Shown piece by piece: positions 32,453 through 40,667 of a stretch of DNA of 43,350 bases; position 1 is the stretch's first letter, and each line of letters begins with the position of its first letter. A program made the translations under genes and the position numbers. The notes under the pieces were generated by a model. The model was given only the letters and a program-made list of their open reading frames with translations, was not told the origin of the DNA and ran no database searches. The DNA comes from UBA967 sp044375555. GTDB lineage: Bacteria > Verrucomicrobiota > Verrucomicrobiia > Chthoniobacterales > Terrimicrobiaceae. The stretch is taken from NCBI GenBank assembly GCA_044375555.1, contig JBILML010000025.1:1-43350 (forward strand), given 5' to 3'.

Positions 32453-33096
32453 TTTTTCGACGCCGGACTTTCGCGCAAAAGCTCGCCGATGTCCACCATG
32501 AGCTTTTGAACGACCTCGGGGTCTTCACCGTTTTGGAAGCCGCGGATCCAGCCGTCGCCGTCCACGATGACGAAGCGTTGGGAGTGGGCTGGGGTGCCAT
32601 CGGGTTCTTTGGAGATGGGTTGGAGGAGGCCTTTAATGATGATTTCGTTGGTGGCTTCGGGTGTGCCGGTCAGAAATTTCCAGTCTGCGGGATTGGCGCC
32701 GAGGTTTGCACCGTATTTGGAGAGGACTTCGGGGGTATCGTATTCGGGATCGACGGTGAAGCTGGCGAGTTTCACGCCGTCGTGGATTTTTTTCAGTTTG
32801 CCGTTGAGTTCCGCCATGCGGGTGGAGATGAGCGGGCAAGGGCCTTTGCAGCGGGTGAAGATGAAATTGGCGACCCAGATTTTGCCTTTGAGGTCTGCGG
32901 AACCAAGGGTGGCTCCGGTTTGGTCGGTGAGCGTGAACTCGGGAACGAGCGCAAATTTTTCCAAAGGCACGGCGGGTGTGGCCGGGCGGGTGTTTTTCAG
33001 GCTCACATAGGCAAGCCCGATGAGAACGGCCGCCGCGACGAAGGCGATGACCCAGACGATTGGTTTGATCCCGGAGCGAGCCGGGTGGTCAGACAT
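32449..33096 (-). CDS. SCO1/SenC-type copper chaperone
   Basis: This 215-residue protein has one N-terminal membrane anchor (12-30) and a thioredoxin-like domain facing the periplasm. The copper ligands C83-x3-C87 (RCKGPC) and H171 are present. SCO proteins load the CuA site of cytochrome oxidase subunit II, which is striking because subunit II itself is missing from this operon. The ATG at 33096 gives the usual short cytoplasmic tail; it overlaps the subunit III gene by 8 bases. Confidence 0.92.
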   Translation of the reverse strand: MSDHPARSGIKPIVWVIAFVAAAVLIGLAYVSLKNTRPATPAVPLEKFALVPEFTLTDQTGATLGSADLKGKIWVANFIFTRCKGPCPLISTRMAELNGKLKKIHDGVKLASFTVDPEYDTPEVLSKYGANLGANPADWKFLTGTPEATNEIIIKGLLQPISKEPDGTPAHSQRFVIVDGDGWIRGFQNGEDPEVVQKLMVDIGELLRESPASKK

Positions 33097-33712
33097 AGTA
33101 GAGAAGCGTGAGCACGAAGAGCCACACGACATCAACGAAGTGCCAGTAGAGGGCGACATTCGCGAGGGCGGGGTGGTATTCGGGCGTGAAGCACTTCGTG
33201 AAAAGCTGGCGCAGGAAGCACCAGACGATGAGCAGAACACCGATGACCACATGCAATCCGTGAAATCCGGTGATCACAAAGAAGCTCGAACCGTAAACAC
33301 CGCCGGTATTGAACCAGAGGCCTTCGTGGTGGAGGTGCCACCACTCGTAGCATTGCACGCCGACGAAAATGGAGCCCAGCACGATGGTAACGAAAAGCCA
33401 GGCGAGGCCGGATTTGCGCTTGGCCACGGCGGCTTCGGCAAAGTGGAAAGTGAAGCTGCTGGCGACGAGGAAAATCGTATTGATCGAGGTGAGGAAGACA
33501 GGGAGGCCTGGAACGCCCTCACCGCGGGGCCACGCATGGCCGGTTTGCCAAGGGAAGCCGACTTCCGACCAGCGGAGAACGAAGTAGCCGCCGAGGAGTC
33601 CGGCGAAAAGCATGCCCTCAGAGAGAAGGAACATGATCATGCCGAATTTTGCGACGGCGGGAGGGGCGCTAGGATGGGCGTTGGAATCGTGAGTCAGGGC
33701 GGCGCTGGACAT
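33089..33712 (-). CDS. ctaE: Cytochrome c oxidase subunit III
   Basis: This 207-residue protein has five membrane helices and subunit III signatures: KFGMIMFLLSEGMLFAGLLG, a TSINTIFLVASSFTFHFA helix, GFHGLHVVIGVLLIVW and HFVDVVWLFVLTLLYY. The five-helix form lacks the first two helices of the mitochondrial type, as in many bacterial oxidases. It follows the 40-residue gene by 30 bases and overlaps sco. Confidence 0.93.
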   Translation of the reverse strand: MSSAALTHDSNAHPSAPPAVAKFGMIMFLLSEGMLFAGLLGGYFVLRWSEVGFPWQTGHAWPRGEGVPGLPVFLTSINTIFLVASSFTFHFAEAAVAKRKSGLAWLFVTIVLGSIFVGVQCYEWWHLHHEGLWFNTGGVYGSSFFVITGFHGLHVVIGVLLIVWCFLRQLFTKCFTPEYHPALANVALYWHFVDVVWLFVLTLLYYV

Positions 33713-33742
33713 GGTGTGCGTGGTGTTTTTTTATGGAAAAAA

Positions 33743-33865
33743 TCAAGGCGCGGTCATTGGACCACGGAGGTTCATAAGGATTAAAACGAGGGCGGTCAAT
33801 CCCACGGCGAAAATCCAGAGGATGACTATGAGACGAAAATTGGCGCGGCGGGGCTTGTTGCTCAT
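33743..33865 (-). CDS. 40-residue single-helix membrane protein in the oxidase operon
   Basis: This short ORF encodes a basic N-terminus (MSNKPRRANFR) and one membrane helix (about 12-32) ending in NLRGPMTAP. Its ATG overlaps the ctaB stop (ATGA), and a 30-base gap separates it from ctaE. Size, position and topology suggest a small oxidase subunit (subunit IV-like) or assembly factor. I do not recognise a named family. It sits within a longer frame that is a shadow of ctaB. Confidence 0.68.
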   Translation of the reverse strand: MSNKPRRANFRLIVILWIFAVGLTALVLILMNLRGPMTAP

Positions 33866-34752
33866 CGAATGGTGGCGACCAAGAGGCCAAGCAAAAGCGG
33901 GAGATAAATGATGGAGGCGAAAAAGAGGTTTCGGGCCGAGTCGCGGTCGCGGCGCCTCAGGAAAATCGCGGCGAAGGCGGAAAAGGCGAGGCCCAGAAGA
34001 AGCGCGCCGTAGAAATACAGGGGGGAGTTGAAGCCGAGGAATCCGGGAAGGAGCGAAACCACAATCAGGCAAATCGAGTAGAGCAGGGCTTGGCGTCCGG
34101 TCATCGAGCCGTCGGGATCGCTGTCGGTGAGCATGACGCATCCGCCGGCTTTGTAGTCGTCGCGGAACATCCAAGCGATGGCGAGGAAGTGGGGCATTTG
34201 CCAGAAGAAGAGGGTCGCGAAAAGGAGTCCGCCCTCGAGGCTGTAACTGCCGCGTGCGGCGACCCAGCCGATGAGTGGCGGAAGCGCGCCGGGGACCGCT
34301 CCGACGAGGGTGTTGAGGGAACTCATGCGCTTCATCGGGGTGTAAACGACGATGTAGATCGCGATGGTGGCGAAGGCGAGGAAGGCGGCGCGGAGATTGG
34401 TGAAGAGGCCCAAAATCGCAATGCCGGCGAGGGAAAAAAGGAGGCCGAAAAGCAGGGCATCGCGCGGGGACATGCGGCCGGCGGGGAGGGGGCGCTCGCG
34501 GGTGCGCTTCATTCGGGCATCGATGTCGCGCTCCATCCATTGATTCAACGCGGCGGCACCACCAGCGCAGAGGGCGGTGCCGAGAAGGGTGGCGGTAAGG
34601 AGCACCCAAGGAATCGGGCCGCGCCAGGCGATGAGGAAGCCGACGAGGGTGGTTAGGAGGACGAGAAGCGAGAGACGTGCTTTGACGAGCTCCATGACAT
34701 CGTCAAGGAGGCCGGTTTTTTGCAAATCTGTTGAAGCGGCGGCGGGCTTCAT
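33862..34752 (-). CDS. ctaB: Protohaem IX farnesyltransferase (haem O synthase)
   Basis: This 296-residue UbiA-type prenyltransferase makes haem O from haem B. The two Asp motifs are visible: NQWMERDIDARMKRT near residue 70 and the YTPMKR region with DRDSARNLFF later; FFWQMPHFLAIAWMFRDDYKAGG is typical of CtaB. About nine membrane helices are present. It overlaps ctaA by 4 bases, so haem O and haem A synthesis are coupled. Confidence 0.95.
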   Translation of the reverse strand: MKPAAASTDLQKTGLLDDVMELVKARLSLLVLLTTLVGFLIAWRGPIPWVLLTATLLGTALCAGGAAALNQWMERDIDARMKRTRERPLPAGRMSPRDALLFGLLFSLAGIAILGLFTNLRAAFLAFATIAIYIVVYTPMKRMSSLNTLVGAVPGALPPLIGWVAARGSYSLEGGLLFATLFFWQMPHFLAIAWMFRDDYKAGGCVMLTDSDPDGSMTGRQALLYSICLIVVSLLPGFLGFNSPLYFYGALLLGLAFSAFAAIFLRRRDRDSARNLFFASIIYLPLLLGLLVATIR

Positions 34753-35795
34753 GCGACGCGGGAGAGATCCGAGGCGCGGAAATCATCCGGAACGGTGAAT
34801 CGTCCACTCTCCGAGGCGCGGAACAATCGGAATGTGAAAAGGACGCCGATGAGCAGGGAGAGTGCGCCGAGGGCCATGTGGGCAGTGGCGACGTCAGCTG
34901 CTTTGTTCGACCAAACGGTCCAAGCACCGAGGGCGACTTGGCAAAGGATCATGACGAGCCAAATCGCGCTCCAGGTCGATGCGGAGCGGGCGATGGGATT
35001 CGAAAAAATGATTCCAGCCACGGTGATGACGACGCCGAGGATAATGAAGGCCATCGTGCGGTGGGCCATTTGAAGCCAGATCTGGGTGGGAGTCGTCGGC
35101 ATCTGGCTGTCGGCTAGGCGGGCTTCGTTGATCTTACCGACCGTTGTGGCGGAGGTGTCGGGCAGGATTTTTCCGTAAGCGAGAGGGAAGTCGGGGATGG
35201 AGAGTCCGAGGTGGGCGTGGCGCATGGAGGCACCGAGGGCGAGCTGCAGGAAAATCAGCGCGGTTGCGAGAAGGACGATTTTTTTCAGGAAGGGGAGGGG
35301 AAGGAAGATGTCCCATTTTGCCCGCAAGAAGCTTGGGCTGGTGCTGACCGTGAGAATGCCGAGGAGGCAGAAAAACGATTGGGCGAGCATGCCGTGGAAG
35401 ATGCCGATTTCGTTTTTGAAGAGCGAAACGCGCAGGCCTCCGAGAAGGCCTTGGATGCAGACGGCGACAAAGGCGATCACGGCGAGGTTTTTCACCCAGC
35501 GGCGGGGCTCCACGGCTAAGGTGGAGACGGTTAGGATCATCGTCATCAAGCCGATCCCTGAGGCGATGAGGCGGTGGAGATGTTCGTGAAAAATCCCGCC
35601 GACCCAACTCGAGAACGGGAAGAAAAACATGTTGTAGCCGTAAGTGGTCGGCCAGTCTGGAACGGACATTCCGACGCCTTTGGAGGTCACGAGTCCCCCG
35701 CTGCAGAGGAGCACAAAAGTGGCCGCCAAGGTCGCCAGACACCAGAGGTGCAAGGCGACGCGGCGTGGAGTGACTGTCGTGCAGGTGGCGTCCAT
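34749..35795 (-). CDS. ctaA: Haem A synthase
   Basis: This 348-residue membrane enzyme oxidises haem O to haem A. It has eight predicted helices in two four-helix halves. The haem-binding histidines are in HEHLHRLIASG, GMLAQSFF and the second-half AHRTMAFIILG and TAHMALGAL. The SVPDWPTTYG and SIPDFPLAYG loops are the typical paired extracellular motifs. The 12-base gap after ctaD shows co-transcription. Its presence marks the oxidase as aa3-type. Confidence 0.93.
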   Translation of the reverse strand: MDATCTTVTPRRVALHLWCLATLAATFVLLCSGGLVTSKGVGMSVPDWPTTYGYNMFFFPFSSWVGGIFHEHLHRLIASGIGLMTMILTVSTLAVEPRRWVKNLAVIAFVAVCIQGLLGGLRVSLFKNEIGIFHGMLAQSFFCLLGILTVSTSPSFLRAKWDIFLPLPFLKKIVLLATALIFLQLALGASMRHAHLGLSIPDFPLAYGKILPDTSATTVGKINEARLADSQMPTTPTQIWLQMAHRTMAFIILGVVITVAGIIFSNPIARSASTWSAIWLVMILCQVALGAWTVWSNKAADVATAHMALGALSLLIGVLFTFRLFRASESGRFTVPDDFRASDLSRVA

Positions 35796-35807
35796 TTTCG
35801 GACGCGA

Positions 35808-37583
35808 TTAGTGGGATTCCAAGCGGGCGCCTTCTGGCGCTGGCTCATTTTGCGGGAGGTAATCCTTGTCCATACCGGGAACACTGTATTCGTAGGCTCC
35901 GTGGTAGACGGTTGGAGTCTTGGGGAAGTTGCCGTGGCCTGGAGGCGATTGAACCGTCCACTCGAGCGTGTTGGAGTGCCAGGGATTGTTAGGAGCTTTT
36001 TTGCCATTGCGGAGGCTGATGACGACATTCCAGATGAAGAGGAAGGTCGAGAATCCAAGGCCCATCGCGCCGATGGTGCAGAGCACATTGAGGGGTTGGA
36101 GTTGGCGCAGGTGCTCGTAAACGGTCGGATCGGCGATGCGGCGCATCATTCCACCGAGGCCGAGGTTGTGCATCGGAAAGAAGGTCAGATTGAAGAAAAT
36201 CAAAGTGGCGAAGAAGTGCCACTTGCCGAGTGTTTCATTCAGCATCTTGCCGAACATTTTCGGGAACCAGAAATAGATGGCTCCGTAGATCGAGAAGATA
36301 CTTCCGCCAAAGAGCACATAGTGGAAGTGGGCGACGATGAAGTAGGTGTGGTGGACAAAAAGGTCGACCGGCGTGGAGGCCATGAAAATGCCACTCAGGC
36401 CGCCAATGACGAACATCGAGACGAAGGCTAGAGCGAAGCACATCGCGGTTGTGAACTCAATCGATCCGCGCCAGATAGTGCCCATCCAGTTGAAGGTTTT
36501 GATGGCCGAGGGGACGGCGATGATCATGGTCGAAACGGAGAAGGCCGCACTGAGCGTGAGGTTCATGCCGCTGACGAACATGTGGTGGCCCCAGACGATG
36601 AACCCTAGGAATCCGATGGCGATCATGGCGTAGACCATGGCCTTGTAGCCGAAGACTGGCTTGCGTGAGAAAACGGCGAGGATTTCGGAGGTCAGGCCCA
36701 TCGCGGGAAGAATCATGATGTAAACCTCGGGGTGGCCGAAGAACCAGAAGAGGTGCTGCCAGAGGAGGGGCTGTCCACCACCAGCGGGCGAGAAGAAGCT
36801 CGTGCCCATATTGAGATCTGCAAAAAGCATCGCAGCAGCAGCGGAAAGAACCGGCACGGCCAGAACAAGGAGGATCGCGGTGATAAAGAGTGACCAGACT
36901 GGCAGAGTCATGCGGAACATGGTCATGCCTGGAGCGCGCATGTTGACGATGGTCGTGATGTAGTTTGTCGCGCCGGCGATCGAGGAGAGTCCGTTCACGA
37001 AAAGTGCAATACACCAGAGGCTCTGGCCCATCGGGGTGCCGTTATAGGCGGCCACGGAACTCAGAGGGGCGTAGGCGGTCCAGCCGGTGCCGGGTGCGCC
37101 ACCGGGCACGAAAAACGCTGCGACCAGAATCACACCCGAGAGCACATAAAGCCAGTAGCTGAGTTCGTTCAGAAGAGGGAAGGCCATGTCGCCTGCGCCG
37201 ATTTGAAGAGGAATGAGGTAGTTTCCGAATGCTCCGATGAGCAGGGGCATGACCACAAAGAAAACCATGACCGTGGCGTGCATGGTCACGAGCATGTTGT
37301 AGCCGCCGGGGATGATCGATCCGTCCACGGCAACCGTGGAAGGGAGGAGTTGGCCGATGATGGGAATCTGCGCGCCGGGGAAGCCGAGTTGCCAGCGAAC
37401 GCCAAGAGCGAGGGCGCCGCCGATGAAGAGAAAGGCGAGCGCGGTCCAGAGATATTGGAGCCCGATCATCTTGTGATCGTAGGTCCAGAGGTATTTTTGG
37501 ACGAATCCGACCTCATGATGATCGTTGTGATCGTGGGGCTGGTGGCTTGTATCGGCGGGTGCTTCGGCTGTGATGGCGCTCAT
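35808..37583 (-). CDS. ctaD: Cytochrome c oxidase subunit I (A-type)
   Basis: This 591-residue catalytic subunit holds haem a, haem a3 and CuB. Signatures are HATVMVFFVVMPLLIGAFGNYLIP, the D-channel GAGDMAFP, the HPEVYIMILP block with the A1-type Glu and first CuB His, GHHMFVSG with two CuB histidines, and the K-channel Lys in PSAIKTFNW. Helix 10 has HTYFIVAHFHYVLFGG with the haem ligands. It is the first gene of the operon, facing a divergent TMTC-like gene. No subunit II gene precedes it. Confidence 0.97.
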   Translation of the reverse strand: MSAITAEAPADTSHQPHDHNDHHEVGFVQKYLWTYDHKMIGLQYLWTALAFLFIGGALALGVRWQLGFPGAQIPIIGQLLPSTVAVDGSIIPGGYNMLVTMHATVMVFFVVMPLLIGAFGNYLIPLQIGAGDMAFPLLNELSYWLYVLSGVILVAAFFVPGGAPGTGWTAYAPLSSVAAYNGTPMGQSLWCIALFVNGLSSIAGATNYITTIVNMRAPGMTMFRMTLPVWSLFITAILLVLAVPVLSAAAAMLFADLNMGTSFFSPAGGGQPLLWQHLFWFFGHPEVYIMILPAMGLTSEILAVFSRKPVFGYKAMVYAMIAIGFLGFIVWGHHMFVSGMNLTLSAAFSVSTMIIAVPSAIKTFNWMGTIWRGSIEFTTAMCFALAFVSMFVIGGLSGIFMASTPVDLFVHHTYFIVAHFHYVLFGGSIFSIYGAIYFWFPKMFGKMLNETLGKWHFFATLIFFNLTFFPMHNLGLGGMMRRIADPTVYEHLRQLQPLNVLCTIGAMGLGFSTFLFIWNVVISLRNGKKAPNNPWHSNTLEWTVQSPPGHGNFPKTPTVYHGAYEYSVPGMDKDYLPQNEPAPEGARLESH

Positions 37584-37720
37584 TGTTGAGTGGTTGGTTT
37601 AAAAAAGGTCCGTCGCTTTATATACGAACGCAACGGATCGGAAATTATTTTTTTTCGCTCAATTTTCAAGTTGGTGGTAATTCGGCACGCGACGCCGATT
37701 TTTTCCGATAAAATTTCTAC
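37584..37720. other. Divergent intergenic region, ctaD/TMTC-like gene
   Basis: This 137-base AT-rich gap must hold both promoters. A TATATA (37619-37624) lies 35 bases before the ctaD ATG and is a plausible -10. GATAAAAT (37707-37714) lies just 6 bases before the other gene's ATG, which would make that transcript leaderless. No convincing -35 boxes were found. Confidence 0.4.
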
Positions 37721-39436
37721 ATGACTGCCACTCGCAAAAAGCCCATCGGTTTTTCAAAATGGGAATCCGTTCTCGTGAAGGCGATCGTGATCCTGCTGGC
37801 GAGCCTTTGGATTTACTCGCCGGTCTTCGATGGCGATTGGCTCTGGGATGACGATTATCTGATCACGGCGAATCCGGTGGTGCAGTCGCCGGACGGGTTG
37901 GCGAGCTTTTGGGTGGAGCCGAAAACGGCCGACTACTTCCCGCTTACAATGAGTGCGCTTTGGCTGATGTGGAAATGGTTCGGGCTCGACTCCACCGGCT
38001 ATCATATCGCGGCGGCGTTGCTCCATGCGCTGGGAGCTTGCCTCGTTTGGGCGTTGTTCAGAACCATGAACCTTCGTGGTGCTTGGCTGGCGGGTTTGAT
38101 TTTTGCAGTTCATCCACTTGCTGTGGAGTCTGTTGCCTGGGTTTCAGAATTGAAAAACACCCTCTCGCTGCCGTTTTTTTTGGCGGCGGGGTGTTTCTTC
38201 GTGAGGTTTGAGGACACGGGGCGGCGGGTTTTTTACTGGGCGGCGCTGGGATTTTTCCTGGCCGCGATGCTGGCCAAAAGCTCGGTCGTGATGTTCCCGG
38301 TCGTGATGCTGCTTTATGTCTGGTGGCGGCGCGATCGGATCGCCTGGCGCGACCTCTGGAACGCCGCGCCATTTTTTCTGGTGTCGCTTCTGCTCGGCTT
38401 GGTGACGCTCCATTTCCAGCACAGTCGGGCGATCGGCAACGAGCCCATCCCGATTGGCGGGCTTGACTCGCGATTCGCCATCGCCGGCATGGCGATCTTC
38501 TTTTACTTCTCGAAAATCCTCTGGCCCGCCCTGCTCCTGCCCATCTACCCGCAATGGGCCGCCAACCCGCCCGAGTTCTCCCAATTCCTCGCTTGGCCCG
38601 TGCTCGCGGGGGTGCTGGGAGTTTTTTGGATGCGTCGAAAAACCTGGGGCCGGCATGCGCTGATGGGCGTGGGCTTTTATCTGATCACACTCCTGCCTGT
38701 GCTGGGATTCGTGGCGATGTCGTATATGCGGGTGGGTTGGGTGGCTGACCATTTTCTCTACATCCCGATGATTGGAATCGTGGCGGTGGTCGTCGGGGTG
38801 GGGGTGAGGGTGAGTGATTTGGCCGGGGTGAAATGGAGACCGGCATTTGGGGTTTTGGCGGCGGCGGTGGTGGGTTTGCTTGCCATCTGGAGCCATCGCT
38901 ACGCGGGGATTTGGGAAAACGAGGACAAACTTTGGAGCTACACTCTGAAGCATAACTGGGAATGCTGGCAGGCTCACAACCGAATCGGCGCGAGGGAGTT
39001 CAATCGCGGTAATGTCGATATCGCCCTGGATCACTTCCGCGAGGCCACACGGCTGCGGCCTGACTTGGCCGAGACGCAGAACAACCTCGGATCGGCCGTT
39101 CTCGCCAAGAAGGACACAAAAGCCGCCATCCGGCATTTTCAAGAGGCGCTTCGGCTATCCCCGGATATCGTTGCGATCCAATCCAATCTCGCACGGGCGC
39201 TGCTGCTTGATAACCAACCCGCTGCGGCCGCCGAGCTTTACGCCGACCTCTGCCGGCGTTATCCGGATAACCCCACCTTCCTGTGCAATCTCGGGGTGAC
39301 GCTCTATCAATCTGGAAAAAAAACCGAGGCGATCGCGATTTTTCGTCGCGCCTTGGAGATTGATCCAAACCTGCCAGATGCTCGGGAAAACCTTCGCGCT
39401 GCGATGGAAGAAGTCGAAAAAGCCTCCGGTCAATAA
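37721..39436 (+). CDS. TMTC-like GT-C membrane protein with C-terminal TPRs
   Basis: This 571-residue protein has about ten membrane helices (residues 15-400) followed by about four tetratricopeptide repeats (about 415-560). The first loop carries the acidic WLWDDDYLITANP motif, and HPLAVESVAWVSELKN and DYFPLTMSALWLMWKW follow, as in the TMTC/PMT-like group of GT-C O-mannosyltransferases. The protein class is common in Verrucomicrobiota and Planctomycetota and its substrate is unknown. Its stop overlaps that of the convergent Sfp-type gene by 7 bases. Confidence 0.85.
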   Translation: MTATRKKPIGFSKWESVLVKAIVILLASLWIYSPVFDGDWLWDDDYLITANPVVQSPDGLASFWVEPKTADYFPLTMSALWLMWKWFGLDSTGYHIAAALLHALGACLVWALFRTMNLRGAWLAGLIFAVHPLAVESVAWVSELKNTLSLPFFLAAGCFFVRFEDTGRRVFYWAALGFFLAAMLAKSSVVMFPVVMLLYVWWRRDRIAWRDLWNAAPFFLVSLLLGLVTLHFQHSRAIGNEPIPIGGLDSRFAIAGMAIFFYFSKILWPALLLPIYPQWAANPPEFSQFLAWPVLAGVLGVFWMRRKTWGRHALMGVGFYLITLLPVLGFVAMSYMRVGWVADHFLYIPMIGIVAVVVGVGVRVSDLAGVKWRPAFGVLAAAVVGLLAIWSHRYAGIWENEDKLWSYTLKHNWECWQAHNRIGAREFNRGNVDIALDHFREATRLRPDLAETQNNLGSAVLAKKDTKAAIRHFQEALRLSPDIVAIQSNLARALLLDNQPAAAAELYADLCRRYPDNPTFLCNLGVTLYQSGKKTEAIAIFRRALEIDPNLPDARENLRAAMEEVEKASGQ

Positions 39437-40074
39437 GTAAATTTGCGCACCAAGCAAATCTTCGAAAAACTCGCTAAAGTTCCAATAATATCCCCGCAAA
39501 CATAGCGGCTGAAGTGGATTTTTGTATCATTAAAAAGTCCTTCCTCTTGATTCAGAACCAAAATTTTGTCCAATCCGTAAGCAATGCCAATGCCGAGGAG
39601 TTTCAGCATGGCTTCCTTGGCGGTCCAAAGCTCCAAAAAAGCGATAGATTCTGGTTTTGAAGACGCATCCATAAGTTCCCTCTCGCTCGGTTGAAAATAC
39701 CGCTGCGCCAGCTTCGAGAAGTCTGCCTTTCTGGAGGTTTTTTCGATATCAAAACCTACTGGATCCGATGAGAAAGCAATATAAACGGAATCCCCTGAAT
39801 GGCTCAGGTTGAAATGCAGGTGCGGCGTGCATTTTAAGAAAGGTTTCCCTTGCGGTGAGATTTCTAATTCCAAATCCGAAGGTTTTTTTCCTGTATAATT
39901 CGCCGCTAAATGTCGCACCGCACTGCGGCTCTTGAGATAAATATCCTGGGATTGCGTCGAAGAAAATAACGCATGCCTTTGATTTTCAAAAATACTCAAA
40001 ACACTTTCGTCCCCTTTGGAGGTAACATTGTAAATATGAAACTCCCCTGGAGCTGGGATTTCAAAGTGATTCAT
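39430..40074 (-). CDS. Sfp-type 4'-phosphopantetheinyl transferase
   Basis: This 214-residue enzyme moves phosphopantetheine from CoA onto a carrier protein. Motifs are HFNLSHSGD near 87, VGFDIEKTSRKADF with the metal residues D109 and E111, and FLELWTAKEAMLKLLGIGI with E154. It is of the two-domain Sfp kind used for polyketide, peptide or polyunsaturated fatty acid synthases. No such synthase is nearby. Its DNA is visibly AT-richer than the neighbours (many AAA/TTT codons), which suggests acquisition by transfer. Confidence 0.9.
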   Translation of the reverse strand: MNHFEIPAPGEFHIYNVTSKGDESVLSIFENQRHALFSSTQSQDIYLKSRSAVRHLAANYTGKKPSDLELEISPQGKPFLKCTPHLHFNLSHSGDSVYIAFSSDPVGFDIEKTSRKADFSKLAQRYFQPSERELMDASSKPESIAFLELWTAKEAMLKLLGIGIAYGLDKILVLNQEEGLFNDTKIHFSRYVCGDIIGTLASFSKICLVRKFTY

Positions 40075-40130
40075 TCGTTGTAAAAAAAGGATTGTGCCCG
40101 GAAGCGATTTCTGGTTTTTCTATCGGCCTC

Positions 40131-40550
40131 ATGAAACTCGCAGATATTAATACGAAAACCTTGTCGGCTCTTCTTTCTCTTACCAAGAAAAAAGAAACCC
40201 TCTTGGCGAAAGTTGAAGCCGTTGAGAAACAAATCTCCGCATTAGCCTCCGGCGAAACTCGCGAGGCCATTCGCGTGCTCCGTGCAAAAAAAGCCAAACG
40301 CGGTCGCAAGGCCGGTGCGAAAAGAGCCAAATCCACGCGCCCACGCGCTCCCAAGGGCCAACTCAAAGAGCAAATCACCTCGATCCTTAACGCTGCCGGA
40401 GAAGCCGGAGCCAGCGTGAAGGAAATCGCTGCACAAGTCGGCAAGCCGATCCAGCACATCTATGTGTGGTTCAGCAGCACAGGCAAGAAACTCGGCTATT
40501 TTGAAAAGACAGAAGCAGGCAAATACCGCAACAAACCCGCCCAGCAATAA
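40131..40550 (+). CDS. Small basic protein: coiled coil, Lys/Arg linker, winged-helix-like end
   Basis: This 139-residue protein has three parts: an N-terminal helix with coiled-coil spacing (residues 8-50), a very basic histone-H1-like stretch (KKAKRGRKAGAKRAKSTRPR, 53-72) and a C-terminal domain (76-135) with LKEQITSILNAAGEAGASVKEIAAQVGKP and HIYVWFSSTGKK (first given in parts) that reads like a winged helix. It probably binds DNA or RNA. It has its own terminator. I do not recognise a named family. Confidence 0.8.
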   Translation: MKLADINTKTLSALLSLTKKKETLLAKVEAVEKQISALASGETREAIRVLRAKKAKRGRKAGAKRAKSTRPRAPKGQLKEQITSILNAAGEAGASVKEIAAQVGKPIQHIYVWFSSTGKKLGYFEKTEAGKYRNKPAQQ

Positions 40551-40570
40551 GTCAGGCCATTTCACAAATG

Positions 40571-40604
40571 GGCGTTCCGCAGTCCCACCGCGGAACGCCT
40601 TTTT
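40571..40604 (+). terminator. Rho-independent terminator
   Basis: A perfect 10-base stem GGCGTTCCGC/GCGGAACGCC (40571-40580 and 40590-40599) with a nine-base loop is followed by five T (40600-40604). It ends the small basic protein gene. Confidence 0.92.
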
Positions 40605-40667
40605 GCTTCTCCGAACAAACCCGACAAGGGCCGTGACCTTCTGCTGGTTTTTGTTAATCTCCGCCCC

